Source: an uncultured Bacteroidales bacterium (lineage in GTDB: Bacteria; Bacteroidota; Bacteroidia; Bacteroidales; Bacteroidaceae). From it: DNA of 63,568 nt. The notes under the pieces are model-generated. The model did not search any database and was not told where the DNA came from. It saw nothing but the letters and a program-made list of their open reading frames with translations. The stretch is taken from contig CACZMI010000014.1 of the NCBI GenBank assembly GCA_902782245.1, forward strand, positions 1 through 63,568. The letters are read 5' to 3'. This document shows, in pieces, positions 54,045-62,647 of this stretch (its first letter is position 1; each line of letters starts with the position of its first letter). The position numbers and the translations under genes are program-made.

Positions 54045-56666
54045 ATGGCACAGAGCAAGCCCGATGAGACGCCGATGATGCGGCAGTTCTACAGCCTCAA
54101 GGAGAAACATCCCGATGCTGTACTGCTGTTCCGATGTGGAGATTTTTACGAGACATACGCACAGGATGCCGTCCAGGCAAGTGAGATTCTGGGCATAACC
54201 CTGACCCGCCGCAACAACGGCAAGAACGGAGCCATGGCTCTTGAGATGGCCGGTTTCCCACATCATGCTCTCGATGTCTATCTGCCCAAACTGATACGTG
54301 CCGGCCGGCGTGTGGCTATCTGTGACCAATTGGAGGATCCCAAACTTACCAAGACTCTGGTAAAACGCGGCATCACCGAACTTGTTACGCCCGGCGTTGC
54401 CATGAGCGACAATGTGCTGCAGAACAAGGAGAACAATTTCCTTGCGGCTGTTCACTTTGGCAAGGGCGCCTGGGGAATATCATTTCTGGACATATCCACC
54501 GGTGAATACCTCATTGCCGAGGGCCCGGCCGACCATATAGACAAACTGCTCTCAAACTTTGCACCCAAGGAGACCCTCATTGAGCGCGGCCGCCGCCAGC
54601 AGTTTGAGCAGTCTTTCGGCACCCGTTACTGCCTGCGTGAACTGGATGACTGGGTCTTTACCCAGGATTTTGCCCGCGAGAAACTCAACCGCCACTTCCA
54701 TGTGCGCAACCTCAAGGGATTCGGCGTAGATCATCTGCAGAACGGCAAGGTGGCCGCCGGCGCCATTCTGGAATATCTGGCAGAGACCCTGCACAACAAC
54801 ATCGGCCACATATCATCCATCCGCCTGATTGATGAGGAGCGTTACGTGCGTCTGGACAAGTTCACGGTACGCAACCTGGAGCTTATATCATCAAACAATG
54901 AGGACGGAGTGTCGCTGCTGCAGGTCATTGACCATACGTCATCGCCCATGGGAGCGCGCCTGCTGCGCCGCTGGATGCTATTCCCGCTCAAGGATACCGC
55001 TGCCATCAACAACCGTCTGGATGTGGTGGACCATCTGTTCCGCTATCCCGATACGGCCGATGCCCTTACCGATGCCCTGCAGCGCATGGGCGATCTGGAG
55101 CGCCTGGTATCAAAGGCTGCCGTGGGCCGAATCAACCCGCGTGAAGTACTATCACTTGGTATGGCACTCAAGCAGCTGGAGCCCATCAAACTGATATGCG
55201 ATGCCTCCGAGAACCCGCAACTGCGTGAGGTGGGCCAGAAGATAGACCTGTGTGAGACCCTGCGCGACAATATCATCCGTACCATTCGTCCCGATACCCC
55301 GCTCCTGATAAGCAAAGGCGGTGTAATAGCCGATGGAATCGATGCCCAGCTGGACGAGTTGCGCAGCATTGCCTACAGCGGCAAGGACTATCTGATGCAG
55401 ATCCAGCAGCGCGAGGCCGAGCAGACCGGCATCTCCAGCCTTAAGATTGCCTACAACAACGTGTTCGGCTACTACCTTGAGGTGCGCAACACATTCAAGG
55501 ACAAGGTGCCGGCCGATTGGATACGCAAGCAGACGCTTGTCAATGCCGAGCGTTACATCACCCCTGAACTCAAGGAGTATGAGGAGAAGATCCTTGGGGC
55601 CGAAGACAAGATTCTTGCGCTGGAATCGCAGATTTTTGCCAGCCTGGCCCAATCTATATTGGAGTACGTGCCCGCCATTCAGGTCAACGCCGCACAGGTA
55701 AGCCGCATTGACTGCCTGCTATCCTTTGCCCGCGTGGCACGCGAGCACCGTTACGTGCGTCCTGTAGTTGATGAGAGCCAGATAATAGACATCAAGGAGG
55801 GCCGTCATCCGGTAATAGAGACCCAGATGGCACCGGGTGAAAGTTACATCTCCAACAACGTATATATTGACAGCGACAAGGAGCAGATACTTATCATAAC
55901 CGGTCCCAATATGGCGGGTAAATCGGCCCTTCTGCGTCAGACCGCACTTATAACCCTGCTTGCCCAGATGGGCTGCTACGTCCCGGCCGACAGCGCACGC
56001 ATCGGCCTTGTGGACCGAATATTCACCCGTGTGGGAGCCAGCGATAACATATCGGCCGGAGAATCTACCTTTATGGTCGAGATGACCGAGGCCGCCAGCA
56101 TCCTCAACAACCTGACCGCCCGCAGCCTGGTGCTCTTTGATGAGCTTGGCCGCGGAACTTCCACTTACGATGGCATATCCATCGCTTGGGCAATCGTTGA
56201 ATACATCCACGAGCACCCATCGGCCCACGCCCGCACGCTGTTTGCCACCCACTATCACGAACTCAATGAGATGGCGCAGTCGTTCCCGCGCATCCACAAC
56301 TATAACGTATCAGTAAAAGAGACCGATGGAAAGGTGCTTTTCCTGCGCAAACTGGTGCCCGGAGGCTCGGAACACTCGTTTGGTATCCATGTGGCCGAGA
56401 TGGCCGGAATGCCCCGCAGCATAGTAAAGCGCGCCGGCACCATACTCAAGGAGATGGAGGAGAGCGGAAGCGACAAGAGCATCTCCCGTCCCAGCGTAGA
56501 GACCGGTCAGCACCGCGAAGGCCTGCAGATGAGTTTCTTCCAGCTGGACGATCCCGTGCTCTGTCAGATCCGCGACCAGCTGCTCTCAATCGATGTCAAC
56601 AACCTCACCCCCATCGAGGCCCTGAACAAACTCAACGACATCAAGAAGATCCTGAAAGGAAAATGA
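54045..56666 (+). CDS. mutS: DNA mismatch repair protein MutS
   Basis: This 873-residue mismatch sensor is full length. The N-terminal MutS I domain has [28 protein letters not shown], including the mismatch-contacting Phe-x-Glu (GDFYETY). Walker A is [13 protein letters not shown] near residue 620. [13 protein letters not shown] is near 699 and THYHEL near 745. No separate promoter; it is transcribed with gltS and ends at palindromic repeat copy D. Confidence 0.97.
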   Translation: MAQSKPDETPMMRQFYSLKEKHPDAVLLFRCGDFYETYAQDAVQASEILGITLTRRNNGKNGAMALEMAGFPHHALDVYLPKLIRAGRRVAICDQLEDPKLTKTLVKRGITELVTPGVAMSDNVLQNKENNFLAAVHFGKGAWGISFLDISTGEYLIAEGPADHIDKLLSNFAPKETLIERGRRQQFEQSFGTRYCLRELDDWVFTQDFAREKLNRHFHVRNLKGFGVDHLQNGKVAAGAILEYLAETLHNNIGHISSIRLIDEERYVRLDKFTVRNLELISSNNEDGVSLLQVIDHTSSPMGARLLRRWMLFPLKDTAAINNRLDVVDHLFRYPDTADALTDALQRMGDLERLVSKAAVGRINPREVLSLGMALKQLEPIKLICDASENPQLREVGQKIDLCETLRDNIIRTIRPDTPLLISKGGVIADGIDAQLDELRSIAYSGKDYLMQIQQREAEQTGISSLKIAYNNVFGYYLEVRNTFKDKVPADWIRKQTLVNAERYITPELKEYEEKILGAEDKILALESQIFASLAQSILEYVPAIQVNAAQVSRIDCLLSFARVAREHRYVRPVVDESQIIDIKEGRHPVIETQMAPGESYISNNVYIDSDKEQILIITGPNMAGKSALLRQTALITLLAQMGCYVPADSARIGLVDRIFTRVGASDNISAGESTFMVEMTEAASILNNLTARSLVLFDELGRGTSTYDGISIAWAIVEYIHEHPSAHARTLFATHYHELNEMAQSFPRIHNYNVSVKETDGKVLFLRKLVPGGSEHSFGIHVAEMAGMPRSIVKRAGTILKEMEESGSDKSISRPSVETGQHREGLQMSFFQLDDPVLCQIRDQLLSIDVNNLTPIEALNKLNDIKKILKGK

Positions 56667-56675
56667 TACAAAACG

Positions 56676-56704
56676 GTACAAAAGGGGACAGTCCCCTTTT
56701 GTAC
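56676..56704. repeat. Palindromic repeat, copy D (terminator of mutS)
   Basis: GTACAAAAGGGGAC, A, GTCCCCTTTTGTAC forms a 14-bp perfect stem on a single-base centre, a variant of the other copies. It is 9 nt after the mutS stop and followed by a T-rich tract. Confidence 0.9.
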
Positions 56705-56723
56705 TATTTTTATAAAACGGACT

Positions 56724-57584
56724 ATGAGTGAGTATAAGAACATTGATTTGAGCGCTTGGACCCAAGTTGGACAAGGTGGCAACGGAATCACATATGAGAA
56801 TCCGTCTCAGCCGGATTTGATTCTGAAAGTAGATAGAAAGTAGATTAACACCTTGGAGTTTGTCAAGCATGAGTTTGAAGTATCCAGGGCTGTTGAGAAG
56901 TTAGGATTACCCACTCCCAAGATGCATGAGATGGTACGGGTGGGTAATCTGTACGGAACCATATCGGACCGCATAAAGGACAAGAAATCCCTTTCACGTA
57001 TATGTCACGATGAACCGCAGCGCATAGAAGAGATGGCTCAGATCATGTGCAGCAACGGCAAGATACTTTTCAGCACCAAATGTGACACGGATTTCTTTCC
57101 CAGCCGCAAGGAGCAACTCATGAGAGCCCTGGACAAGGTACAGTTCATAAGCCGCAAGAACCGCCGCATACTCAAAGACTTTGCCCGGACCATACAGGAC
57201 ATTAAGACCTGCAGTCACGGTGATTTCAATATGGGAAATCTTGTACTCTCAGGTGACAGGCCGATATGGATAGACCTGGACCGATTCGGTTATGGTGACC
57301 CGATGTTTGACATCGGCCATCTTTATCAGATCTGCAATGTGTATGCGCCCATGAAACAGGTTCAGGATATTTTCCACATGACAGAGCAGCAGCTACATCT
57401 GTTCTGGGATGCTTTTGCAAAGGCATACACCGGTCAGAAGGACCATACTGAGTTTGACAGTCAGGCCGGCAGGTTTGCCTGTCTGGACATGATACTGAGA
57501 TATGAATTCCAGAAATGCTCTCTCCCCGAGAAAATGTTCTTTGGCGTATATATAAGACGTCTTATAAAGTCCTTCTATCTATAG
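56724..57584 (+). pseudogene. APH-like phosphotransferase gene with an in-frame TAG
   Basis: An ATG at 56724 opens a frame encoding MSEYKNIDLSAWTQVGQGG and reaching LILKVDRK. A TAG at 56841-56843 then interrupts it, and the same frame continues (INTLEFVKHEFEVSRAVEKL) to 57584. The nucleotide-binding strand lies before the stop. The catalytic loop CSHGDFNMGNLVLSG and the metal-binding WIDLDRFGYGDP lie after it, as in aminoglycoside/choline-kinase-like phosphotransferases. Without the TAG the protein would be 286 residues. TAG is a normal stop elsewhere here (lgt and EamA genes end with it), so this is most likely a nonsense mutation. A restart at TTG 56853 would lack the ATP-binding lobe. The natural substrate is unknown. 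Confidence 0.85.
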
Positions 57585-57618
57585 TACAAAAGGGGACAGA
57601 CCCCTTTTGTATCATTTT
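57583..57618. repeat. Palindromic repeat, copy E
   Basis: AGTACAAAAGGGG, loop ACAGA, CCCCTTTTGTATC and a CATTTT tail: the same 36-nt layout as copy A, with AAAA in place of AATT. The TAG stop of the phosphotransferase frame (57582-57584) overlaps its first bases. It may terminate that gene and, from the other side, the minus-strand FISUMP gene ending at 57625. Confidence 0.9.
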
Positions 57619-57624
57619 GTGTCA

Positions 57625-59823
57625 TTACTCACAGACGGGACGTATAGGCAGGTTATAACAGCGCTGGATTTTTCGATCTTTCTCTATATCATACATCTCA
57701 CCAAGCTTAAGTATGTACATAGCGTAAGCTTCCACTGAGCCGGGATAATCACCTACATCCATTATAGCTTCATTCAGAGTACTGGACCAATAGTAGGCAT
57801 CAGTCTGTATAATACCATACCCGATATCTTTAGTACCGTTGGTGGGAAGGAAAATGAAACGGTCCGTGTAACCCGGCTTGTTGCTTATCACAATGTAACC
57901 TGCCACACCGTTCATGGAGGCCCACACAAAAGTACAGTTGTCAATCAATTCATTACACTCATCACGGGTGGGCATACGCCATTTCCCGCCCAGGTTCACG
58001 TGAGCAACGTCATCAGACTGCTGCAGGACGGTGCGCTTATCAACACGTCCCAAATCACGGCATAGATTGTATTTGGATAACTGAACTTTCCAGCCGTCTA
58101 CCATACCCTTGTAGAATTTGTAGTTCTCCCAGGTGTATTCAGACTTGGGTTCTGTCTCGCCCCATGCATACAGGTTGCCGGCAACATGTGGCTCATCGGC
58201 CCCCATATTACAGGTGGCCCACTTCACGCTCAGACCCAGGTCCACATATGCATAGCCGTTCTCCTTATTGGAATAATAATCTTCAGGCAACGCTATGATA
58301 TGTTTGATCCTGTTTGAATCAACAACAATATCAAGTCCCGCAATGTCCACCGGCATAGGAGTACCCGGTTTGACCTTAGGGGTATTTGGAGTGAATGTCA
58401 TATCCGTTCCCGATGGTATAGGACGCGCCTCAGGTGTGGAAACATCGGTCTTACGGCACACGGGACGTACTGAGCAACCCATTTCACGGGTTGTAAACCC
58501 ACGGGAATTATCGGGTTCTTCATCCAAACCGAATACACCTGCAGAATAGGAATAGCAGAATTCAAAACCGTACAGTGTATTGTACCAGTATGAGCCGTCA
58601 AAACCTGCAAAGCGAAATCCCTCACCTAAATATTGACCGGCTGCCGGCAGGAATATGTAATTATCGGTATATCCCGGCTTCCTGCTCTGCACCTTGAAAC
58701 CGGCTACTCCACCAAACTCGCTGTTGCCTATTCCATACCAGGTCCAGATGGTGTTGTCAAGGTTAGTAAGTTCCGATACCTCGGCCGCACTGGGCATACG
58801 CCATTCACCTCCCCAGTTTACATATGCGGCATCATCGCCCTGCTCAAGGATATGCTTGTTGTCCACCTGGCCCAATTTGCTGCTCACACAGTATTTTGTC
58901 ATAGTTGATTCAGAGCCTTCACAATAGCTGTACGAGCTCCAAGAGTAACCACGTTCCTTGCCCTTTTTCCACTTTGTTTCTTGAGCTCTGGCATAACCCT
59001 GCTTATAGTAAGGCTCAGTCTCACCCCACGCAAAATAGTCACCATACTCAACCGGGTTGTCGGCACCCACGTTACAGGTGGCCCACATGGTGCTCAGACC
59101 CAAGTCAACATACCCGTGACCATTCTCCATACCCGTATAGTGGTGCTCAGGCATAGTGGTTATAACCTGCTTGCCCGTATTCACATCATAAACCTTTTCT
59201 ACCAGAATCCCTTCCCACCACTCCGGGTATATTTCTTCAATCCCGGAGACTTGACCGGCATCCTTTCCCGGATAGTATGTCAATCTTATAAAAGCAGTAC
59301 CTGGAGACGGGGCGTTTCTATCTTCAAGCACTACTCTGTGTGAGTTATCGTAGTAGTCCTGGTCTATTATCCTCAAAAATACAGTTCCTTCTTTCAGCTT
59401 ACGATCACCTTTATTGACTGCAATCTGGTCTGTGGAGTACACTAAAGTATGGTCAAATACAATATCAGTAATTACCGCCTTGCCGGTTTTTGTAATCATC
59501 TTTCCGTCTTTGGCATATTCCACACCTGGCAGTTTTGACAGCAGTTCCTTCACAGTTGTACCTACAGGCACTCTACTGGTCTTATCCTTATTCAGTTTAT
59601 TATCGGACTTGCTCTTTTTTGATAAAGATCCTATCTCTATGATATATTCATTCTTCTGTATCTTCATGGGGCCAGGCACATAAGCCTTGACATTTTCAAT
59701 CATATCGGCCGTAAGATCTATAAGACTCACAGTTGTATCAGCCTGTGGCTGCTGGGCAATGGCTGGAATGCCGCGTGACATCAGCACGGATGTCAATGCA
59801 AGCAAGAGGACTCTATTTCTCAT
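57625..59823 (-). CDS. Secreted protein: TonB-plug-like N-domain plus two FISUMP domains
   Basis: This 732-residue protein has a signal peptide (VLLLALTSVLMSRGIPAIAQ). The N-domain, residues about 30-210, contains VGTTVKELLSKLPGVEYAKD and TKTGKAVITDIVFD, which recall the plug domain of TonB-dependent receptors though no barrel follows. Two Fibrobacter-succinogenes-major-paralogue (FISUMP) domains come next, each with YVDLGLSxxWATCN(V/M)GADxP, YAWGETEP, WRMPS/T and a closing RPVC. The FISUMP role is unknown; it is a lectin-like surface domain in some proposals. It is the 3'-most member of a tandem family on the minus strand. Confidence 0.82.
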   Translation of the reverse strand: MRNRVLLLALTSVLMSRGIPAIAQQPQADTTVSLIDLTADMIENVKAYVPGPMKIQKNEYIIEIGSLSKKSKSDNKLNKDKTSRVPVGTTVKELLSKLPGVEYAKDGKMITKTGKAVITDIVFDHTLVYSTDQIAVNKGDRKLKEGTVFLRIIDQDYYDNSHRVVLEDRNAPSPGTAFIRLTYYPGKDAGQVSGIEEIYPEWWEGILVEKVYDVNTGKQVITTMPEHHYTGMENGHGYVDLGLSTMWATCNVGADNPVEYGDYFAWGETEPYYKQGYARAQETKWKKGKERGYSWSSYSYCEGSESTMTKYCVSSKLGQVDNKHILEQGDDAAYVNWGGEWRMPSAAEVSELTNLDNTIWTWYGIGNSEFGGVAGFKVQSRKPGYTDNYIFLPAAGQYLGEGFRFAGFDGSYWYNTLYGFEFCYSYSAGVFGLDEEPDNSRGFTTREMGCSVRPVCRKTDVSTPEARPIPSGTDMTFTPNTPKVKPGTPMPVDIAGLDIVVDSNRIKHIIALPEDYYSNKENGYAYVDLGLSVKWATCNMGADEPHVAGNLYAWGETEPKSEYTWENYKFYKGMVDGWKVQLSKYNLCRDLGRVDKRTVLQQSDDVAHVNLGGKWRMPTRDECNELIDNCTFVWASMNGVAGYIVISNKPGYTDRFIFLPTNGTKDIGYGIIQTDAYYWSSTLNEAIMDVGDYPGSVEAYAMYILKLGEMYDIEKDRKIQRCYNLPIRPVCE

Positions 59824-59861
59824 AATGCGATTGATTTGGTTTGTATGTTATCTAGACTGAT

Positions 59862-61487
59862 TTACTCGCAGACGGGCCGGATGGTATGACGATATTCACG
59901 AACGCCATATTGATATATCTTTGCAAAACTATGCTGAGAATCTTTATCGCAATACATTCCCAGATACCATGCCGATGAATCATCATCTAGTGAACTGGAA
60001 AAATAATTACCTGTAAAATTCAGACCGCCTGAGGTCTGGTCTCCTGCCGCAGGCAGGAAGATGGAACGGTCTGTAAAACCAGGCTTTTTGCTTGTAACCC
60101 TGAAGCCGTTGATTTCGTTTATTGATTCCACTGTCCAGGTACAGTTATCCTTCAGTTCCTGCCATTCTTCCTTAGTGGGCATACGCCAGCCGGCGCCCCA
60201 ATTGACATGTGCCGCATCATCCTCAGATTCAAGTACGGTTTTGTCATCAGTGAAACCATTGTAACCTTGTTTGCTGTTATTACAGTATTTGGTGTATAGA
60301 TTTACATCACCTTTGCTGTACTTGTAATTCCACCAATAGAAAATGGGCTTTGAAACTACCTCACCCCAAGCATAATAGGCTCCATACTCCTCTGGTTTTG
60401 AAGCGCCCACATTACACGTAGCCCACTTGACACTCAATCCCAAGTCAACATATTCATGCTCAGTATCGGAGTGATCTATAACTGTCACGGTATATTGAAT
60501 GGAGAGTGTACGGAATGCAGCAGTTATGTGCGCTGTACCTTTTGAGACCGCCAGAACGTTGCCATCATTATCGACCGATGCCACCGCGGGGTTATCGGAC
60601 GAATATTCAAGAGAGTATTTGCATTCCTTACCGTCATACTTTATGATGGTGTTAGGTGTAAAGAAAGCATCCTTGACCAGCGTAACGGACTCTTTCCTTA
60701 CTGCAAGACTCAGATGTGACAGCCATTCATCAGCTTGGCGTGCAGGCATTACAGGGCGCACGGAATGGCGGCCATAACGCTGAACACTTGAAACGGTAAT
60801 AAGTCTGGAATTATCCCGTTCTCCATAGTATAGGAAACTCAGAGCATCTGCAGAGCTCGAGATGCTTCCGGAAACGCTTTCAGCAATCCAATCCGGGTAA
60901 GTATATACTGAATTGGCAATGTAGTTACCCTTATAGATAGCAGAGCGTGATTTCTCTCCGTTGCCTGCACCACCGTTAATAGATATACCGCCATCGCCGC
61001 CGGCCGCCGACAGGAAAATTGAACGGTCAGAATAACCGGGTATATTGCTGGTAACCCTGTAACCTTTCATCCCGTTTATTGAATCCCAGGTCCAGGTACA
61101 GTTGTCCTTTAACTCCTGCAGTTCATCCTTGGTGGGTATACGCCAGGTTCCACCCCACTTTACGTGAGCCACATCATCATCCTGGTCAAGCACAGTCTTA
61201 TTATCGGTGAAACCTCTGTAACCGTTTTTCTTATCACTGCAGTATTTGGTCAGTTTATAATCTGAACCTTTGCTCCACTTATAGTTTGATTCCTTATAAC
61301 TGTTTTTGGTACTTGTCTCACCCCAGGCATAGTAATCTCCCGGCTCTTCGGGTTTATCTGCTCCTACGTTACAGGTAGCCCACATAACACTCAAGCCCAA
61401 ATCAACATAATCATTCTGGGCACAGGCTGGAACGCAGAGTGACATCAGCACGGATGTCAATGCAAGCAAGAGGACTGTTTTTCTCAT
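59862..61487 (-). CDS. Secreted protein: two FISUMP domains with a Big_2-like domain between
   Basis: This 541-residue protein has the array's shared signal peptide (VLLLALTSVLMSLCVPACAQ). It goes straight into a FISUMP domain (DYVDLGLSVMWATCNVGADK, DYYAWGETS, WRIPTKDEL, SVRPVM). Next is a bacterial Ig-like group 2 domain at about residues 260-345 (SLEYSSDNPAVASVDNDGNV, KGTAHITAAF), and then a second FISUMP domain ending HTIRPVCE. It lacks the plug-like N-domain of its neighbours. The Big_2 domain supports an extracellular location. Confidence 0.83.
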   Translation of the reverse strand: MRKTVLLLALTSVLMSLCVPACAQNDYVDLGLSVMWATCNVGADKPEEPGDYYAWGETSTKNSYKESNYKWSKGSDYKLTKYCSDKKNGYRGFTDNKTVLDQDDDVAHVKWGGTWRIPTKDELQELKDNCTWTWDSINGMKGYRVTSNIPGYSDRSIFLSAAGGDGGISINGGAGNGEKSRSAIYKGNYIANSVYTYPDWIAESVSGSISSSADALSFLYYGERDNSRLITVSSVQRYGRHSVRPVMPARQADEWLSHLSLAVRKESVTLVKDAFFTPNTIIKYDGKECKYSLEYSSDNPAVASVDNDGNVLAVSKGTAHITAAFRTLSIQYTVTVIDHSDTEHEYVDLGLSVKWATCNVGASKPEEYGAYYAWGEVVSKPIFYWWNYKYSKGDVNLYTKYCNNSKQGYNGFTDDKTVLESEDDAAHVNWGAGWRMPTKEEWQELKDNCTWTVESINEINGFRVTSKKPGFTDRSIFLPAAGDQTSGGLNFTGNYFSSSLDDDSSAWYLGMYCDKDSQHSFAKIYQYGVREYRHTIRPVCE

Positions 61488-61510
61488 AATGCCATTGATT
61501 TGCTTGTTGT

Positions 61511-62614
61511 CTAAACTGATTTACTCGCAGACGGGACGTACGGGCCGTGGCCATGTGCGGTAGCAGGAACCGGACCACGCAAGATCTGAGTACAAATGAA
61601 TCCAAAGACAGGCTGCACGGTCAGGATTGTCGGGATCTGTAAGTAACTCAGGTCACCTGAAGTGCCGAAAAAGGCATAAGGAAGGAAAATGGAGCGGTCT
61701 GTGTAACCGGTTTTATTACTTGTTACCAGGAAACCTATCTGGCCGTTCACTGACGCCCAGCTCCATGTGCAGTTGTGTATGAGCTCATTTATCTCATCGG
61801 TTGTGGGCATACGCCAACTGCCACCCCATTTGTCGTGAACCACGTCATCTTCACTCCAGGAAAATAATCCACCCATTTCATCAGGTCCGGAAGCATCAAC
61901 GTTACGTGAGGCCCATTTTACACTCAAGCCCAGGTCAACATACTGTGAGTTGCCACCAACCATATCTAGGGATACATTCGGATAATATTCTATTATGATA
62001 TCTGCGTCATCGGTCAACTCTTCGTGGTATATCCGTTGTTTTATTTGTACAAAAACAGTTCCAGTGCTCAGTTTTGTATCATCTTTATAAGTGAGACGAC
62101 TGAAATTTCTTGATGAATCACTTATTGACTGTATAGGGTCTGTTACCAGTTTAATATCATTGGTATAATATGGATCATAGGAATCATTAAAAAGTACAAT
62201 TTGATTATTGAAACCTATATGGCTTACACTGCTTTTCCTTTCTTTTGTGATAAACCTGCCCGCTTTATCTATTTCAATGCCAGGCAGGCTGGTGATCAGT
62301 TCTTTAAATGTTATCCCATCTGCTACTTTATAGGTCTTTTTGGTGTATTTTTCTTTGTCTTCACGTCTTGCCCTTGTTTTTTTAGAAATCTTTCCAATCT
62401 CAATGATATACTCAGACTCTATTGATTTCCTTTGCAATTTGAGATATTCCTCATGGGTCATACCATAATGATAAGGCCTGACCTTTTCAATCATTTCGGC
62501 TGTTAGTTGCGAAAGGCTAACTGTAGAATCACTTTGTGGCTGTTGGGCACCCATTGGGACGCAGAGTGACATCAGCACGGATGTCAATGCAAGCAAGAGG
62601 ACTTTATTTCTCAT
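61511..62614 (-). CDS. Secreted plug-like/FISUMP protein with a C-terminal frameshift
   Basis: The 367-residue frame has the signal peptide (VLLLALTSVLMSLCVPMGAQ), a plug-like N-domain (GITFKELITSLPGIEIDKAG), and one FISUMP domain (YVDLGLSVKWASRNVDAS, WRMPTTDEINEL). After FFGTSGDLSYL at about 61645 it departs from the family and ends in an unrelated tail. Another frame across 61521-61640 encodes TDPDNPDRAACLW and a proper ending PRPVRPVCE with a TAA at 61521-61523, matching the neighbour at 62648. A small deletion therefore frameshifted the last 40 or so residues. Confidence 0.82.
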   Translation of the reverse strand: MRNKVLLLALTSVLMSLCVPMGAQQPQSDSTVSLSQLTAEMIEKVRPYHYGMTHEEYLKLQRKSIESEYIIEIGKISKKTRARREDKEKYTKKTYKVADGITFKELITSLPGIEIDKAGRFITKERKSSVSHIGFNNQIVLFNDSYDPYYTNDIKLVTDPIQSISDSSRNFSRLTYKDDTKLSTGTVFVQIKQRIYHEELTDDADIIIEYYPNVSLDMVGGNSQYVDLGLSVKWASRNVDASGPDEMGGLFSWSEDDVVHDKWGGSWRMPTTDEINELIHNCTWSWASVNGQIGFLVTSNKTGYTDRSIFLPYAFFGTSGDLSYLQIPTILTVQPVFGFICTQILRGPVPATAHGHGPYVPSASKSV

Positions 62615-62647
62615 AATGCGTTTTATTTGGTTGTTATCTAAACTGAT

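Noticed and set aside
56724-57584. Amber recoding (alternative genetic code)
   Set aside because: TAG terminates other genes normally, for example lgt and the EamA gene, so a single in-frame TAG is better explained by mutation or error.
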